DNA of 64,000 bases, from NCBI GenBank assembly GCA_015066525.1, contig SVOG01000042.1, positions 20,207 to 84,206 on the forward strand, given 5' to 3'. The translations under genes were made by a program, and so were the position numbers. The DNA is from Oscillospiraceae bacterium. GTDB lineage: Bacteria; Bacillota; Clostridia; Oscillospirales; Acutalibacteraceae. The first letter of the stretch is position 1. Each line of letters opens with the position of its first letter. Below the pieces are notes generated by a model that made no database searches, was not told the origin of the DNA, and saw only the letters and a list, made by a program, of their open reading frames with translations. Positions 1-9,166 of the stretch are shown piece after piece.

Positions 1-145
1 TCGCGCCGCCCGTACCCATCGAGCCGTCGACGGTCAGGTCGGCTACGTCGAGAACTCTGAAAGTGATATACACACCGATTGCCATGATGCCCCAAATAAG
101 TCCCTGGGCAGCGGCTCCCGGCAGTGCAGCTAAGAATCCACTCAT
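1..145 (-). CDS. ABC transporter permease, TrpX/YX-type (partial, N-terminal end only)
   Basis: Reverse translation MSGFLAALPGAAAQGLIWGIMAIGVYITFRVLDVADLTVDGSMGTGGA; directly downstream of a substrate-binding protein gene. Confidence 0.8.
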   Translation of the reverse strand, partial: MSGFLAALPGAAAQGLIWGIMAIGVYITFRVLDVADLTVDGSMGTGGA

Positions 146-232
146 AATGTATCTCCTTAAAGATAATTTTTATTAATAGTTATAAAATCAGCAATATATA
201 GAATATCAAAAAAGTGTCAAAAGGTCAAGAAG

Positions 233-399
233 TTTTTTAGGCTCAAGGCTCAAGGATTGCCCTGCGGGCAAAAGGCTCAAGAGAAACGGCGGGCGTTGCC
301 CGCACCCAGAATTAAAATTGCCGTGCGCAACACCCAACACCTTGAGCCTTGCGTGCGCCAGCGCGCTCCTTAAGCGCAGCGCTCCTTGAGCCTAAAAAA
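233..399. repeat. Small intergenic element with 16-bp perfect terminal inverted repeats (TTTTTTAGGCTCAAGG) and GGCTCAA heptamers
   Basis: 233-248 TTTTTTAGGCTCAAGG is the exact reverse complement of 384-399; GGCTCAA at 240, 247 and 274 on + and twice on -. Confidence 0.75.
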
Positions 400-432
400 T
401 TACAGCCGCTCATCGAGCGGCTGTAATTTTTT
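394..432 (-). terminator. Intrinsic terminator hairpin after the substrate-binding protein gene
   Basis: AAAAAATTACAGCCGCTCATCGAGCGGCTGTAATTTTTT. Confidence 0.8.
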
Positions 433-439
433 GATTGAA

Positions 440-1468
440 TTATTCAGCGTCGAGCGCCAGCTCCTCATAATCATCGGGAACGGTGATGCCGAGTGCCTTT
501 GCACGCTCGGGAACATACTTAAAGATAACATCGTCCTTCGTCGGAATCATAATATCCATCGTTGCCGGGTCTTTGCCGTCCTTGAGGATTTCGTAAGCCA
601 TCTTGCCCGCATTTCTGCCGATAGCGTCATAGCTGATGGAAAGTGTTGCAAAACCGCAACCCTTGCAGATACCCTCTTCGCCGGCGATAACCGGGATATT
701 CGCCTTGGAAACGATGGGTTCGATGGTGCCGGTAGCCTGTGCCATTGTGTTATCCGTCGGGATATAAAGTGCGTCACAGGTATCGCAAGCGGACTGTACA
801 ACCGATGCGATATCGTTGGTGTCAGCAGCAGTGAATTCCTTAGCCTCGATGCCGAGCTTCTTCAGTTCCTCACCGACTACCTTCGCCTGGTAAACAGAGT
901 TTGCCTCGGCGGAGCAGTAAATGATGCCGACTTTCTTGGCATTCGGGGTAAGGGTCTTAAACATGGCAGCCTGCTCGGAAAGCGGTGCGAGGTCGGAGGT
1001 ACCGGTTACATTGATACCGGTAGCGCCCGTCCACTTGTCCTCGGGGATATCAAGCGCACTTGCGAAATCAGTAACAGCGGTAGCCACAATCGGAATGGTT
1101 GTGGTCGACTGAGCCGCAGCCTGAAGAACAGGTGTCGGGTTTGCGAGAATGAGGTCAACGCCGTCCGCTGCAAAGCCGTTTGTGATGGTAGCGCAGGTCG
1201 GGATGTCGCCCGCTGCATTCTCTTCTACGAATTCAATCTTGTTTCCGTCAGCCTCAGCAAGCTTGGTAAGCTCTTCTTTGAAGCCGTTGGTTGCTGCGTC
1301 AAGCGCAGGGTGCTGTACGAGCTGAGCAACACCGACCTTCCAGGTCTTACCTTCCGCCGTGCTCGCATTTTCTGTCTGTGTTCCGCCGTTGGCGCATGCT
1401 GCGAAGATGCCGCCTACCATTGCAACCGCGAGTCCAACGCCGAGAACTTTCTTTACAACTTTATTCAT
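440..1468 (-). CDS. ABC transporter substrate-binding lipoprotein (TrpX-like family)
   Basis: MNKVVKKVLGVGLAVAMVGGIFAACANGG lipoprotein signal; KVGVAQLVQHPALDAATNGFKEEL and ANPTPVLQAAAQ; start moved to the ATG at 1468. Confidence 0.88.
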   Translation of the reverse strand: MNKVVKKVLGVGLAVAMVGGIFAACANGGTQTENASTAEGKTWKVGVAQLVQHPALDAATNGFKEELTKLAEADGNKIEFVEENAAGDIPTCATITNGFAADGVDLILANPTPVLQAAAQSTTTIPIVATAVTDFASALDIPEDKWTGATGINVTGTSDLAPLSEQAAMFKTLTPNAKKVGIIYCSAEANSVYQAKVVGEELKKLGIEAKEFTAADTNDIASVVQSACDTCDALYIPTDNTMAQATGTIEPIVSKANIPVIAGEEGICKGCGFATLSISYDAIGRNAGKMAYEILKDGKDPATMDIMIPTKDDVIFKYVPERAKALGITVPDDYEELALDAE

Positions 1469-1513
1469 CTGTAAAATCTCCTTTATGTATTTTTCGATTT
1501 TGTTGCAAGTCAC

Positions 1514-1542
1514 AGTTTAGCACATAAAAGCGCTAAAGTCAA
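1514..1542 (-). promoter_or_regulatory. Promoter of the ABC transporter operon with a dyad between -35 and -10
   Basis: On the minus strand TTGACT-17-TAAACT; spacer holds TTAGCGC-N6-GTGCTAA. Confidence 0.65.
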
Positions 1543-1618
1543 CACTTTTTTTGGCGAAACTTCCGTCATCAAAATGTTATCAATTTGTAAACATCTCCCC
1601 GATTGGGTCCATAATTCC

Positions 1619-1647
1619 TTGACAAGTACAAGATATTGTTGTAATAT
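1619..1647 (+). promoter_or_regulatory. Sigma-A-like promoter upstream of rny
   Basis: TTGACA-17-TAATAT. Confidence 0.55.
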
Positions 1648-1781
1648 AATATGGAAATTCTATATGCCGAGTATTTTGTGATGGCAGATAGGACTTTATA
1701 TTGCATAAAACTGTACCTTTTCTGATGAAATTTTGAGTGAATGCTATTAAAAAATCTAAACAGAAGGAGGTGCTATTGATT

Positions 1782-3338
1782 ATGGTAAAAATTCCCGTAT
1801 TAGTGATATTAATAATCGTCGCTCTTGTGATTGGCGGAGCTGTCGGCGCTGTTATCGGCTCTCTTATAAAGGAAAAGAAAGCGCTCAACGACAAGGAATC
1901 CGCTCAGCAGCAGGCGCGCAAGATTATTAATGATGCCTTAGCCGAGGCGGAGTCATCTAAAAAGGCTCAGCTCCTCGAAGCCAAGGACGAAATACACAAA
2001 CTTCGTTCAGACGCCGACAAAGAAATTCGCGAAAGACGAAATGAAGTCCAGCGTCAGGAAAAAAGACTCAATCAGCGCGAGGAATACCTCGATAAAAGAG
2101 CTGATACTCTTGAAAACAAAAGTGAACATTTAAGCGAAAAGCTTAAGCAAGTTGATGAAAGATTACTTGAAATCGATGGCATCAAGAAAAGCCAGTTTGA
2201 TATGCTTGAAAGAATCTCGGGTCTCTCCCAGGAGGACGCCAAGAAGCAACTTATGCAGTCCCTCGAGGCAGAGCTCGACGTAGAAAAGAGCAAGCGTATT
2301 CTCGAATACGAGCAGATGATTCGCGACCAGAGCGATGTTCTCGCAAGAGAAATCATCGGCACCGCGATTCAGCGCTGCGCGGCTGACCACACAGCCGAGA
2401 CCACCGTTTATGTCGTATCCCTGCCCTCGGATGATATGAAGGGCAGAATCATCGGCAGAGAGGGCAGAAATATCCGCTCCATCGAGCAGATTACGGGCGC
2501 CGAACTCATCATCGACGATACGCCCGAGGCAATTACAGTCAGCGCCTTCGACCCCGTAAGACGAGAGATTGCACGGCTGACTCTCGAGAAACTCATTCAG
2601 GACGGCAGAATCCATCCGACCCGAATTGAGGAAATGTACGAAAAGTCCAAAAAAGAGGTCGAGCAGACCATCCGCGCAGAGGGTGAAAAGGCAGTCATCA
2701 GTGCAAACTGCGGCTCCATCCACCCCGAGCTCGTCAAGCTGCTCGGCAAACTCAAATACCGTACCTCCTACGGTCAGAGCGTACTCAAGCACTCGCTTGA
2801 GGTGTCCTATATCGCAGGTCTTATGGCGGCTGAACTCGGCGTAGACGAGAAACAGGCACGCCGTGCAGGACTTCTCCACGATATCGGTAAAGCGGTCGAC
2901 CACGAGATGGAAGGCGGTCATATCGCACTCGGTGTCGAGTACGCGCGTAAGTACAAGGAGAGCGAGGCAATCGTTCACGCTATCCAGGCGCACCACGGCG
3001 ACGTGGAATGTAAGACCGTTGTCGCTGCGCTCGTACAGGCAGCGGACGCTGTTTCCGCAGCGAGACCCGGTGCAAGACGCGAAAATATTGAGAACTACAT
3101 CAAGCGCTTACAGCAGCTTGAAGAAATCTCATCAAGTTTCGAAGGTGTTGAAAAGGCTTACGCCATCCAGGCAGGCAGAGAAGTGCGTGTTATGGTTAAG
3201 CCTGAAATCATCGACGACAGCAAGATGCCGCTTATTGCCCGCGAGATTGTGAAGAGAATCGAGGACGAGATGGACTATCCCGGCCAGATTAAGGTCAACA
3301 TCATCCGCGAAAGCAGAACATCGGACATCGCAAAATAA
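1782..3338 (+). CDS. rny: Ribonuclease Y
   Basis: N-terminal TM, coiled coil, KH domain ([44 protein letters not shown]), HD domain ([18 protein letters not shown]). Confidence 0.96.
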   Translation: MVKIPVLVILIIVALVIGGAVGAVIGSLIKEKKALNDKESAQQQARKIINDALAEAESSKKAQLLEAKDEIHKLRSDADKEIRERRNEVQRQEKRLNQREEYLDKRADTLENKSEHLSEKLKQVDERLLEIDGIKKSQFDMLERISGLSQEDAKKQLMQSLEAELDVEKSKRILEYEQMIRDQSDVLAREIIGTAIQRCAADHTAETTVYVVSLPSDDMKGRIIGREGRNIRSIEQITGAELIIDDTPEAITVSAFDPVRREIARLTLEKLIQDGRIHPTRIEEMYEKSKKEVEQTIRAEGEKAVISANCGSIHPELVKLLGKLKYRTSYGQSVLKHSLEVSYIAGLMAAELGVDEKQARRAGLLHDIGKAVDHEMEGGHIALGVEYARKYKESEAIVHAIQAHHGDVECKTVVAALVQAADAVSAARPGARRENIENYIKRLQQLEEISSSFEGVEKAYAIQAGREVRVMVKPEIIDDSKMPLIAREIVKRIEDEMDYPGQIKVNIIRESRTSDIAK

Positions 3339-3347
3339 AACTTTGAG

Positions 3348-3371
3348 GGGCGGAGCAATCCGCCCTTTTTT
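3348..3371 (+). terminator. Intrinsic terminator after rny
   Basis: GGGCGGAGCAATCCGCCC followed by a T run. Confidence 0.65.
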
Positions 3372-3384
3372 GAAAGGAATTACT

Positions 3385-3678
3385 ATGATTAAACATATTG
3401 TATGTTTCAAATTGAGCGACAATTCCCCCGCCGAGGTGCAAAAAGCGGCGGACATCCTCCGCTCAATGGAAGGCAAAGTGCCGCAAATCAGGGACATCGA
3501 AGTCGGATGCGACTTCCTTCACTCGCCTCGCTCCTTCGACATTATTCTGCAGGTCGTGCTCGACGACGCCGCATCACTCGACGACTACCAGAACGACCCC
3601 TATCACTGTGAAGTGGTCAAAACGCATATGCACGCCGTCGCAGAGCGTTCTGTCGCGCTCGACTATAACCTCGACTGA
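3385..3678 (+). CDS. Dabb (stress-responsive alpha/beta barrel) family protein
   Basis: MIKHIVCFKLSDNSPAEVQKAADILRSMEGKVPQIRDIEVGCDFLHSPRSFDIILQVVLDD. Confidence 0.85.
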   Translation: MIKHIVCFKLSDNSPAEVQKAADILRSMEGKVPQIRDIEVGCDFLHSPRSFDIILQVVLDDAASLDDYQNDPYHCEVVKTHMHAVAERSVALDYNLD

Positions 3679-3682
3679 TACA

Positions 3683-3708
3683 ATACCAACCGTTTCCTCG
3701 GTTGGTAT
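3683..3708 (+). terminator. Intrinsic terminator hairpin
   Basis: ATACCAACCGTTTCCTCGGTTGGTAT followed by a T-rich tract. Confidence 0.7.
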
Positions 3709-3740
3709 TATTTATTTATAATATATTTAATTATTTATAA

Positions 3741-3769
3741 TTGACTTTGAATTATATAGTTGCTATAAT
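3741..3769 (+). promoter_or_regulatory. Promoter of the exopolysaccharide operon
   Basis: TTGACT-17-TATAAT. Confidence 0.7.
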
Positions 3770-3816
3770 ACATTATGTATCATTATGGGCATCGTCTGCC
3801 CGAATGGAGGTTAAAC

Positions 3817-4635
3817 ATGGAAGAGAACAGAGAAATCGAAATCGACCTGAGAAAAATTGTATATATGATGAGGGACAAGCTGATATATATCTTCCTCATC
3901 ACGATTCTGGGCGGTGTTTTGCTGGGCGCATTTACACAGCTCTTTATTACGCCGACTTATACCGCGACGGTAAAGTTCTTTGCCAAGAGCAGCACAAGCC
4001 AAATCAGCACCTCCTCGACCAAAACCGAGGCGGAACTCAACGCCGAGGAAAAACTCGCCGAGCTCTATGTATACATCATCCAGAGCGACACGGTGGTGGA
4101 CAAGGTTGCCAAGGAATTACAGATTAACAACGCCAAGGAAATCAAGGAATCCATCAAGGCAAAGGCAGTTGAGGGCATCCAGGCGTTCACCGTAACGGTC
4201 ACCCATCCCAACCCCGACACGGCGGAAAAAATTGCCAACGCCATCGCGCGCATCGCGCCCGACGAAGTCGTCAAGATTGTCGAGGGCGGCGGCATCAAAG
4301 TCATCGACTACGCCAAGGTGCCGAAGAAACCTTCGTCACCGAATCTCAAGCGTAATATCCTCATCGGCGCGCTTGCCGGTTTTGTGCTCTCATTTGCGGC
4401 ATTCTTCATCTATGAAGTATTCGACACCTCGATTACCGAGACGAAGGACCTCGTCAGAGAGTTCGACATTCCCGTACTCGGTACCATCCCGCGCCTCGAT
4501 TCCAAGAGCAATGCGGACAAGTCCTCCCGCACGGAGGCGCCTGTTTCGGCAAAAACAGAGGTGCAGCCGAGCGATTCCCTGTTAAAAAGTATTCAGTCTG
4601 TGAAAGGAGAAGTGTCAAATGAGCAAAAGAAATAA
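3817..4635 (+). CDS. Capsular/exopolysaccharide chain-length determinant (Wzz/CpsC-like)
   Basis: EIDLRKIVYMMRDKLIYIFLITILGGVLLGAF; PKKPSSPNLKRNILIGALAGFVLSFAAFFIYEVFDTSI. Confidence 0.9.
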   Translation: MEENREIEIDLRKIVYMMRDKLIYIFLITILGGVLLGAFTQLFITPTYTATVKFFAKSSTSQISTSSTKTEAELNAEEKLAELYVYIIQSDTVVDKVAKELQINNAKEIKESIKAKAVEGIQAFTVTVTHPNPDTAEKIANAIARIAPDEVVKIVEGGGIKVIDYAKVPKKPSSPNLKRNILIGALAGFVLSFAAFFIYEVFDTSITETKDLVREFDIPVLGTIPRLDSKSNADKSSRTEAPVSAKTEVQPSDSLLKSIQSVKGEVSNEQKK

Positions 4636-5374
4636 GAGAAGAAAGCTTGCGGAAAACAACGGTTTTAACCGCGCTGACCCGAATAAAATCCTCAGTGCCG
4701 ACACCTCCTTCCAGGTAAAAGAGGCATATAACTCCATCCGAACGAATCTGCTCTTCAGCCAGCAGGGTGAGAAGTGCCCCATATTCGTCATCACCAGCCC
4801 GACAGCAAATAACGGCAAGACGATTAACACGATTAATCTCGCCGTCAGTTTCGCACAGATGGGCAAAAAGACGCTGATTATCGACTCCGATATGCGTAAC
4901 CCCACGATGCACAGAATGTTCTCCATCCCCGTGAAGAACGGACTGAGCGAAATTCTCGCGGGTCTCACCGACAGCATCTCAGTCTCCAAGACACAGATTG
5001 AGAATCTCTCCGTGCTCACCGCGGGCAAGATTCCCCCGAACCCGGCGGAGCTCCTCTCCTCGAGCCGTATGGATAAGCTTCTCGATTTCGTCAAGGAGCA
5101 TTACGACTGCGTGTTCATCGACACGCCGCCGATTAATATTGTCACCGACTCCACTCTCTTTGCACAGAAGGTAACGGGTTACGTACTCATCATCAAGACG
5201 GATACGACGAATATCAACGATGTCAAAACCACCGTATCCAACCTCGAGAAGGTGGACGCCGACATCCTCGGCTTTATCCTCAACGATGTCAGCTCGGACA
5301 AGAAGAAGTACTACTATTCTTATTACCGAAAGTACAACTATAATTACAATTACAACTATAACTACAACTATTAA
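4619..5374 (+). CDS. Polysaccharide biosynthesis tyrosine autokinase (CpsD/CapB-like BY-kinase)
   Basis: VITSPTANNGKTINTINLAVSFAQMGKKTLIIDSDMRNPTMH; tyrosine-rich tail YYYSYYRKYNYNYNYNYNYNY. Confidence 0.93.
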   Translation: MSKRNKRRKLAENNGFNRADPNKILSADTSFQVKEAYNSIRTNLLFSQQGEKCPIFVITSPTANNGKTINTINLAVSFAQMGKKTLIIDSDMRNPTMHRMFSIPVKNGLSEILAGLTDSISVSKTQIENLSVLTAGKIPPNPAELLSSSRMDKLLDFVKEHYDCVFIDTPPINIVTDSTLFAQKVTGYVLIIKTDTTNINDVKTTVSNLEKVDADILGFILNDVSSDKKKYYYSYYRKYNYNYNYNYNYNY

Positions 5375-5386
5375 TCAGGTGATAAA

Positions 5387-6865
5387 ATGAACAGAAAGGG
5401 TAAGGTGCAGTTCTGGCTCGAATTCATCTTCGACCTGGTGTGCCTGGTGATAGCAAACGCGCTGTCCTTCCTTGTATTTCATTACATATATGTCAAAATC
5501 GGCTACTATCCTCCAAGCGAATGGTTGCGCTATTTTCTCGCGCTGCTGCTGGCATTCATCGTCGTATTTACAGGTTTTTACTCCAGCATTGACATCAAGC
5601 AGCGCAACCGCAAAAACGAAATGATCTCGCTGATACGCAACTCCTCGCTGACCTATCTGATATTCTCGGCGTTCATCCTGCTCATCAAGAGCCCGATTAT
5701 CGAATCGCGCTTTATGCTGCTTGGCAGTTTCCTCTTCTACACAGCCCTGCTCGCGCCTGAGAAATATTTTCTCAAGCGCTGGATTACGGGATTCTTTACG
5801 CACAGCAAAACCGCTTCTCTCGTCGGTATTATCACGACGAGCGACATCGCCGAAGAATTCGTCAAGGGTATCAAGGAGGACTGGTCGCTGAACGTATCGG
5901 GTATTATCCTCGCTGACAAAGTGTTTTCCCGCTCCACTGTCACGACAAACGGTGCGGTAATTCCCGAAGAACGCGTGGTATTTCCCAAAAGCATCTGCGA
6001 CATTCCCGTCGTCTCGAGCGACGATACCTTTATGGATTGGGTGCGTTCAGCGCCGCTCGACGAGGTATTCATCAATCTCGACCACGCATCCAACGATGAA
6101 ATCCAGGAAATCATCGAGGAACTCGAGGATATGGGCATCACGGTCCACCTCAACATTCCCCGACTGACAAAAATGCTCGACCAGAGCAAATTCAACAACA
6201 TCAACTGCCGTGTTTACGCGGGTTACCCGATGGCGACCTTCGCGGCAACGCAGTATAACACCGCGTCCCTCGCGGCAAAGCGCATCTTCGACATCTTCGC
6301 GGGGTTCATCGGCTGTCTCGTCGCACTCATCGCGATGGCAATCGTGGCAATTCCGCTCAAGAAAGAATCCGAAGGACCGCTGATATTCAAGCAGCAGCGC
6401 GTCGGCAAAAACGGCAGACTCTTTAACATCTATAAAATCCGCTCGATGTACGCCGACGCTGAAGAGCGCAAGGCGGAACTGATGAAAGAAAATGAAATGG
6501 ACGGGCTGATGTTTAAGATGTCCGACGACCCGCGCATTACGAAGGTCGGCAAATTTATCCGCAAGTACAGCATCGACGAACTGCCGCAATTTTTCAACGT
6601 CATCAAGGGCGAGATGAGTCTCGTCGGCACAAGACCGCCGACCATCGAAGAATTTGAGGCATACGAGAGCCGCCACAAGCGCCGCCTCTCGATGCGCCCC
6701 GGCATCACGGGAATGTGGCAGGTCAGCGGACGCAGCGACATCACCGACTTTGAAGAAGTGGTGGAACTCGACTGCAAATACATCGACGAATGGTCCGTCG
6801 GACTGGATATTAAAATCCTGTTCAAGACCGTATTCGTCGTATTAACGCACAAGGGAGCAGAATAA
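5387..6865 (+). CDS. Undecaprenyl-phosphate sugar phosphotransferase (priming glycosyltransferase)
   Basis: FKQQRVGKNGRLFNIYKIRSMYADAEERK; SIDELPQFFNVIKGEMSLVGTRPPTIEEFE; RPGITGMWQVSGRS. Confidence 0.94.
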   Translation: MNRKGKVQFWLEFIFDLVCLVIANALSFLVFHYIYVKIGYYPPSEWLRYFLALLLAFIVVFTGFYSSIDIKQRNRKNEMISLIRNSSLTYLIFSAFILLIKSPIIESRFMLLGSFLFYTALLAPEKYFLKRWITGFFTHSKTASLVGIITTSDIAEEFVKGIKEDWSLNVSGIILADKVFSRSTVTTNGAVIPEERVVFPKSICDIPVVSSDDTFMDWVRSAPLDEVFINLDHASNDEIQEIIEELEDMGITVHLNIPRLTKMLDQSKFNNINCRVYAGYPMATFAATQYNTASLAAKRIFDIFAGFIGCLVALIAMAIVAIPLKKESEGPLIFKQQRVGKNGRLFNIYKIRSMYADAEERKAELMKENEMDGLMFKMSDDPRITKVGKFIRKYSIDELPQFFNVIKGEMSLVGTRPPTIEEFEAYESRHKRRLSMRPGITGMWQVSGRSDITDFEEVVELDCKYIDEWSVGLDIKILFKTVFVVLTHKGAE

Positions 6866-7978
6866 GTGAAAATCGCTATGTTAGGTCACAAGAGAATACC
6901 CTCGCGTGAAGGCGGCATCGAAATCGTCGTGGGCGAACTGTCGCAGCGTATGGCAGCGCACGGTCACACGGTTTGCGCCTACAACCGCAAGAGCGACCAC
7001 ATAGCGGGCAAACAATACGAAAAAATCAACGAGTATAACGGCGTTCGCATTAAATGGGTAAAAACCCCGAACGCGTCGAAGCTCAACGCCATCGTGTACA
7101 GCTTCTTTGCGACAGTGCGCGCGATATGCGGCGGCTATGATATTCTGCATTACCACGCCGAAGGACCCTGTGCCATGTTACCGCTGGCAAAACTCTGCGG
7201 CAAAAAATGCGTCGCAACCATTCACGGGCTCGACTGGCAGCGCGCGAAATGGGGCGGCTTTGCAACAAAATTCTTAAAGTACGGCGAAAAATGCGCCGCA
7301 AAATATGCCGACGAGGTCATCGTGCTGTCCAAAAATGTGCAGCAGTATTTCCTTGCGACCTACGGCAGAGAAACAAAATATATTCCAAACGGCATCTCCG
7401 CTCCCGAGCATATCGGCGCGGAGATTCTCCACGAGAAGTACCGTCTCGACAAGGACGGATACCTCCTTTTCCTCGGCAGACTGGTGCCCGAGAAGGGAGT
7501 GCACTATCTCATTCATGCCTACCAAACTCTCGACACCGATAAAAAACTCGTCATCGCCGGCGGCGCAAGCCACACGAACGAATATGAACGCGCCCTGCAC
7601 GAAATGGCGGGCGACGATGTCATTTTCACAGGGTTTGTCCAGGGAGATGAACTCGGCGCGCTGTATTCCAACGCGTATCTCTATTGCCTGCCGAGCGACC
7701 TCGAGGGAATGCCCATCAGCCTGCTCGAAGCGATGAGTTACGGCTGTGCGTGCCTGACCTCGGATATTCCCGAATGCACTGAAGTGTGCGGCGAAAACGC
7801 CGTTTATTTCCAAAAGGGCAACGAACGTGACCTCGCAGAAAAGCTCGCCGCCCTGCTTGCGGACAGCGCGACTGTCGAAAGGCTCCGCCGCGACAGCGCC
7901 GCCTATATCTGCGACAAATTCAACTGGGACGAGGTCACCGCAAAAACACTCGAACTTTACGAAGGACTGCTGTCATGA
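6866..7978 (+). CDS. Glycosyltransferase family 4 (DUF1972-type N-terminus), GTG start
   Basis: MKIAMLGHKRIPSREGGIEIVVGELSQRM; FLGRLVPEKGVHYLIHAY; GTG directly after the upstream TAA. Confidence 0.9.
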   Translation: MKIAMLGHKRIPSREGGIEIVVGELSQRMAAHGHTVCAYNRKSDHIAGKQYEKINEYNGVRIKWVKTPNASKLNAIVYSFFATVRAICGGYDILHYHAEGPCAMLPLAKLCGKKCVATIHGLDWQRAKWGGFATKFLKYGEKCAAKYADEVIVLSKNVQQYFLATYGRETKYIPNGISAPEHIGAEILHEKYRLDKDGYLLFLGRLVPEKGVHYLIHAYQTLDTDKKLVIAGGASHTNEYERALHEMAGDDVIFTGFVQGDELGALYSNAYLYCLPSDLEGMPISLLEAMSYGCACLTSDIPECTEVCGENAVYFQKGNERDLAEKLAALLADSATVERLRRDSAAYICDKFNWDEVTAKTLELYEGLLS

Positions 7979-9153
7979 AAATCTTAATGGTCAACAAATT
8001 TCTCTACCCAAACGGCGGGTCGGAGACCTATATCTTCAATCTCGGCGAGCAGCTCATGTCACTCGGACACGAGGTGCAATACTTCGGGATGGAGCATGAG
8101 GGCAGATGCGTCGAGAACCACGCACAGCAGTACACGACCGATATGGATTTTCACGGTGGGAGCAAACTGAAAAAACTGACCTACCCTGTCAAGACGATTT
8201 ACTCCGCCGAGGCAAAGCGCAAGATGAAAATCGTGCTCGATGATTTTCAGCCTGACGTCATCCATATCAACAACTTTAACTATCAGCTCACGCCGAGCAT
8301 TCTCTACGCCGCGCAACACTACAAAACACGCGCCGGAAAACCGGTGAAAATCGTCTACACCGCGCACGACCACCAGCTAATTTGTCCGAATCATCTGATG
8401 TTTGATGCCGACGGCAATCCCTGCACGGCGTGTATCGGCGGTAAGTTTTCGCACTGCGCCAAAAAGAATTGTATCCACGCTTCCAAGGCGAAGAGCCTCA
8501 TCGGAACTGCCGAGGCAACACTCTACAAGATACTCGGCACTTACCGGTATCTGGATACCATCATCTGCTGCAGCGAGTCGCTGAAAGACAAAATGGACAC
8601 CAATCCCATCTTTGCCGGCAAAACCGTGGCACTGCATAATTTCATTGAAAAGCAACCGAAAAAAGAGGTCAAAAAAGAGAATTATGCCCTCTACTTCGGC
8701 AGGTACGGCAAGGAAAAGGGCGTTGCCTTAATTCCGCAAGTCAGCGATATTTCATTTATCTGCGCCGGTTCGGGCGAACTTGAGCCTCTGTTGGACAGCG
8801 CACCGAATGTGAAAAATGTCGGCTTCAAAACCGGTGAAGAGCTCGAAATGCTCATCCGAAAAGCCGCCTGTTCTGTCTGTCCGAGCACCTGCTTTGACAA
8901 CTGCCCGTTCTCCGTAATGGAAAGCATTATGTACGGCACGCCCGTCGTTGGCGCCGACATCGGCGGTATTCCCGAGCTGATTGAGAAGGGCAAAACGGGC
9001 GTCCTCTTTGAAAGCGGCAACAGCGCCGACTTTGAACGCGCGATAAAAGAAGCAATGCGACATTCCGAAGAAATGAGCAAGCACTGCTTTGCGGCAGAAT
9101 TCGACACCGCACAGACCTACTGTGATAAACTGATAGAAATCTATACTTCGTAA
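7975..9153 (+). CDS. Glycosyltransferase family 4
   Basis: MKILMVNKFLYPNGGSETYIFNLGEQL; ENYALYFGRYGKEKGVALIPQ; PFSVMESIMYGTPVVGADIGGIPE. Confidence 0.9.
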   Translation: MKILMVNKFLYPNGGSETYIFNLGEQLMSLGHEVQYFGMEHEGRCVENHAQQYTTDMDFHGGSKLKKLTYPVKTIYSAEAKRKMKIVLDDFQPDVIHINNFNYQLTPSILYAAQHYKTRAGKPVKIVYTAHDHQLICPNHLMFDADGNPCTACIGGKFSHCAKKNCIHASKAKSLIGTAEATLYKILGTYRYLDTIICCSESLKDKMDTNPIFAGKTVALHNFIEKQPKKEVKKENYALYFGRYGKEKGVALIPQVSDISFICAGSGELEPLLDSAPNVKNVGFKTGEELEMLIRKAACSVCPSTCFDNCPFSVMESIMYGTPVVGADIGGIPELIEKGKTGVLFESGNSADFERAIKEAMRHSEEMSKHCFAAEFDTAQTYCDKLIEIYTS

Positions 9154-9166
9154 GAGGTAAACACAA

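Noticed and set aside
386-1474. 362-aa + strand ORF opposite the substrate-binding protein
   Set aside because: Antisense to a well-supported lipoprotein gene, Cys/Arg-rich with no domain or RBS
1469-1620. T-box riboswitch upstream of the TrpX-like transporter
   Set aside because: Promoter at 1514-1542 leaves only a ~40-nt leader and no T-box motif or terminator is visible
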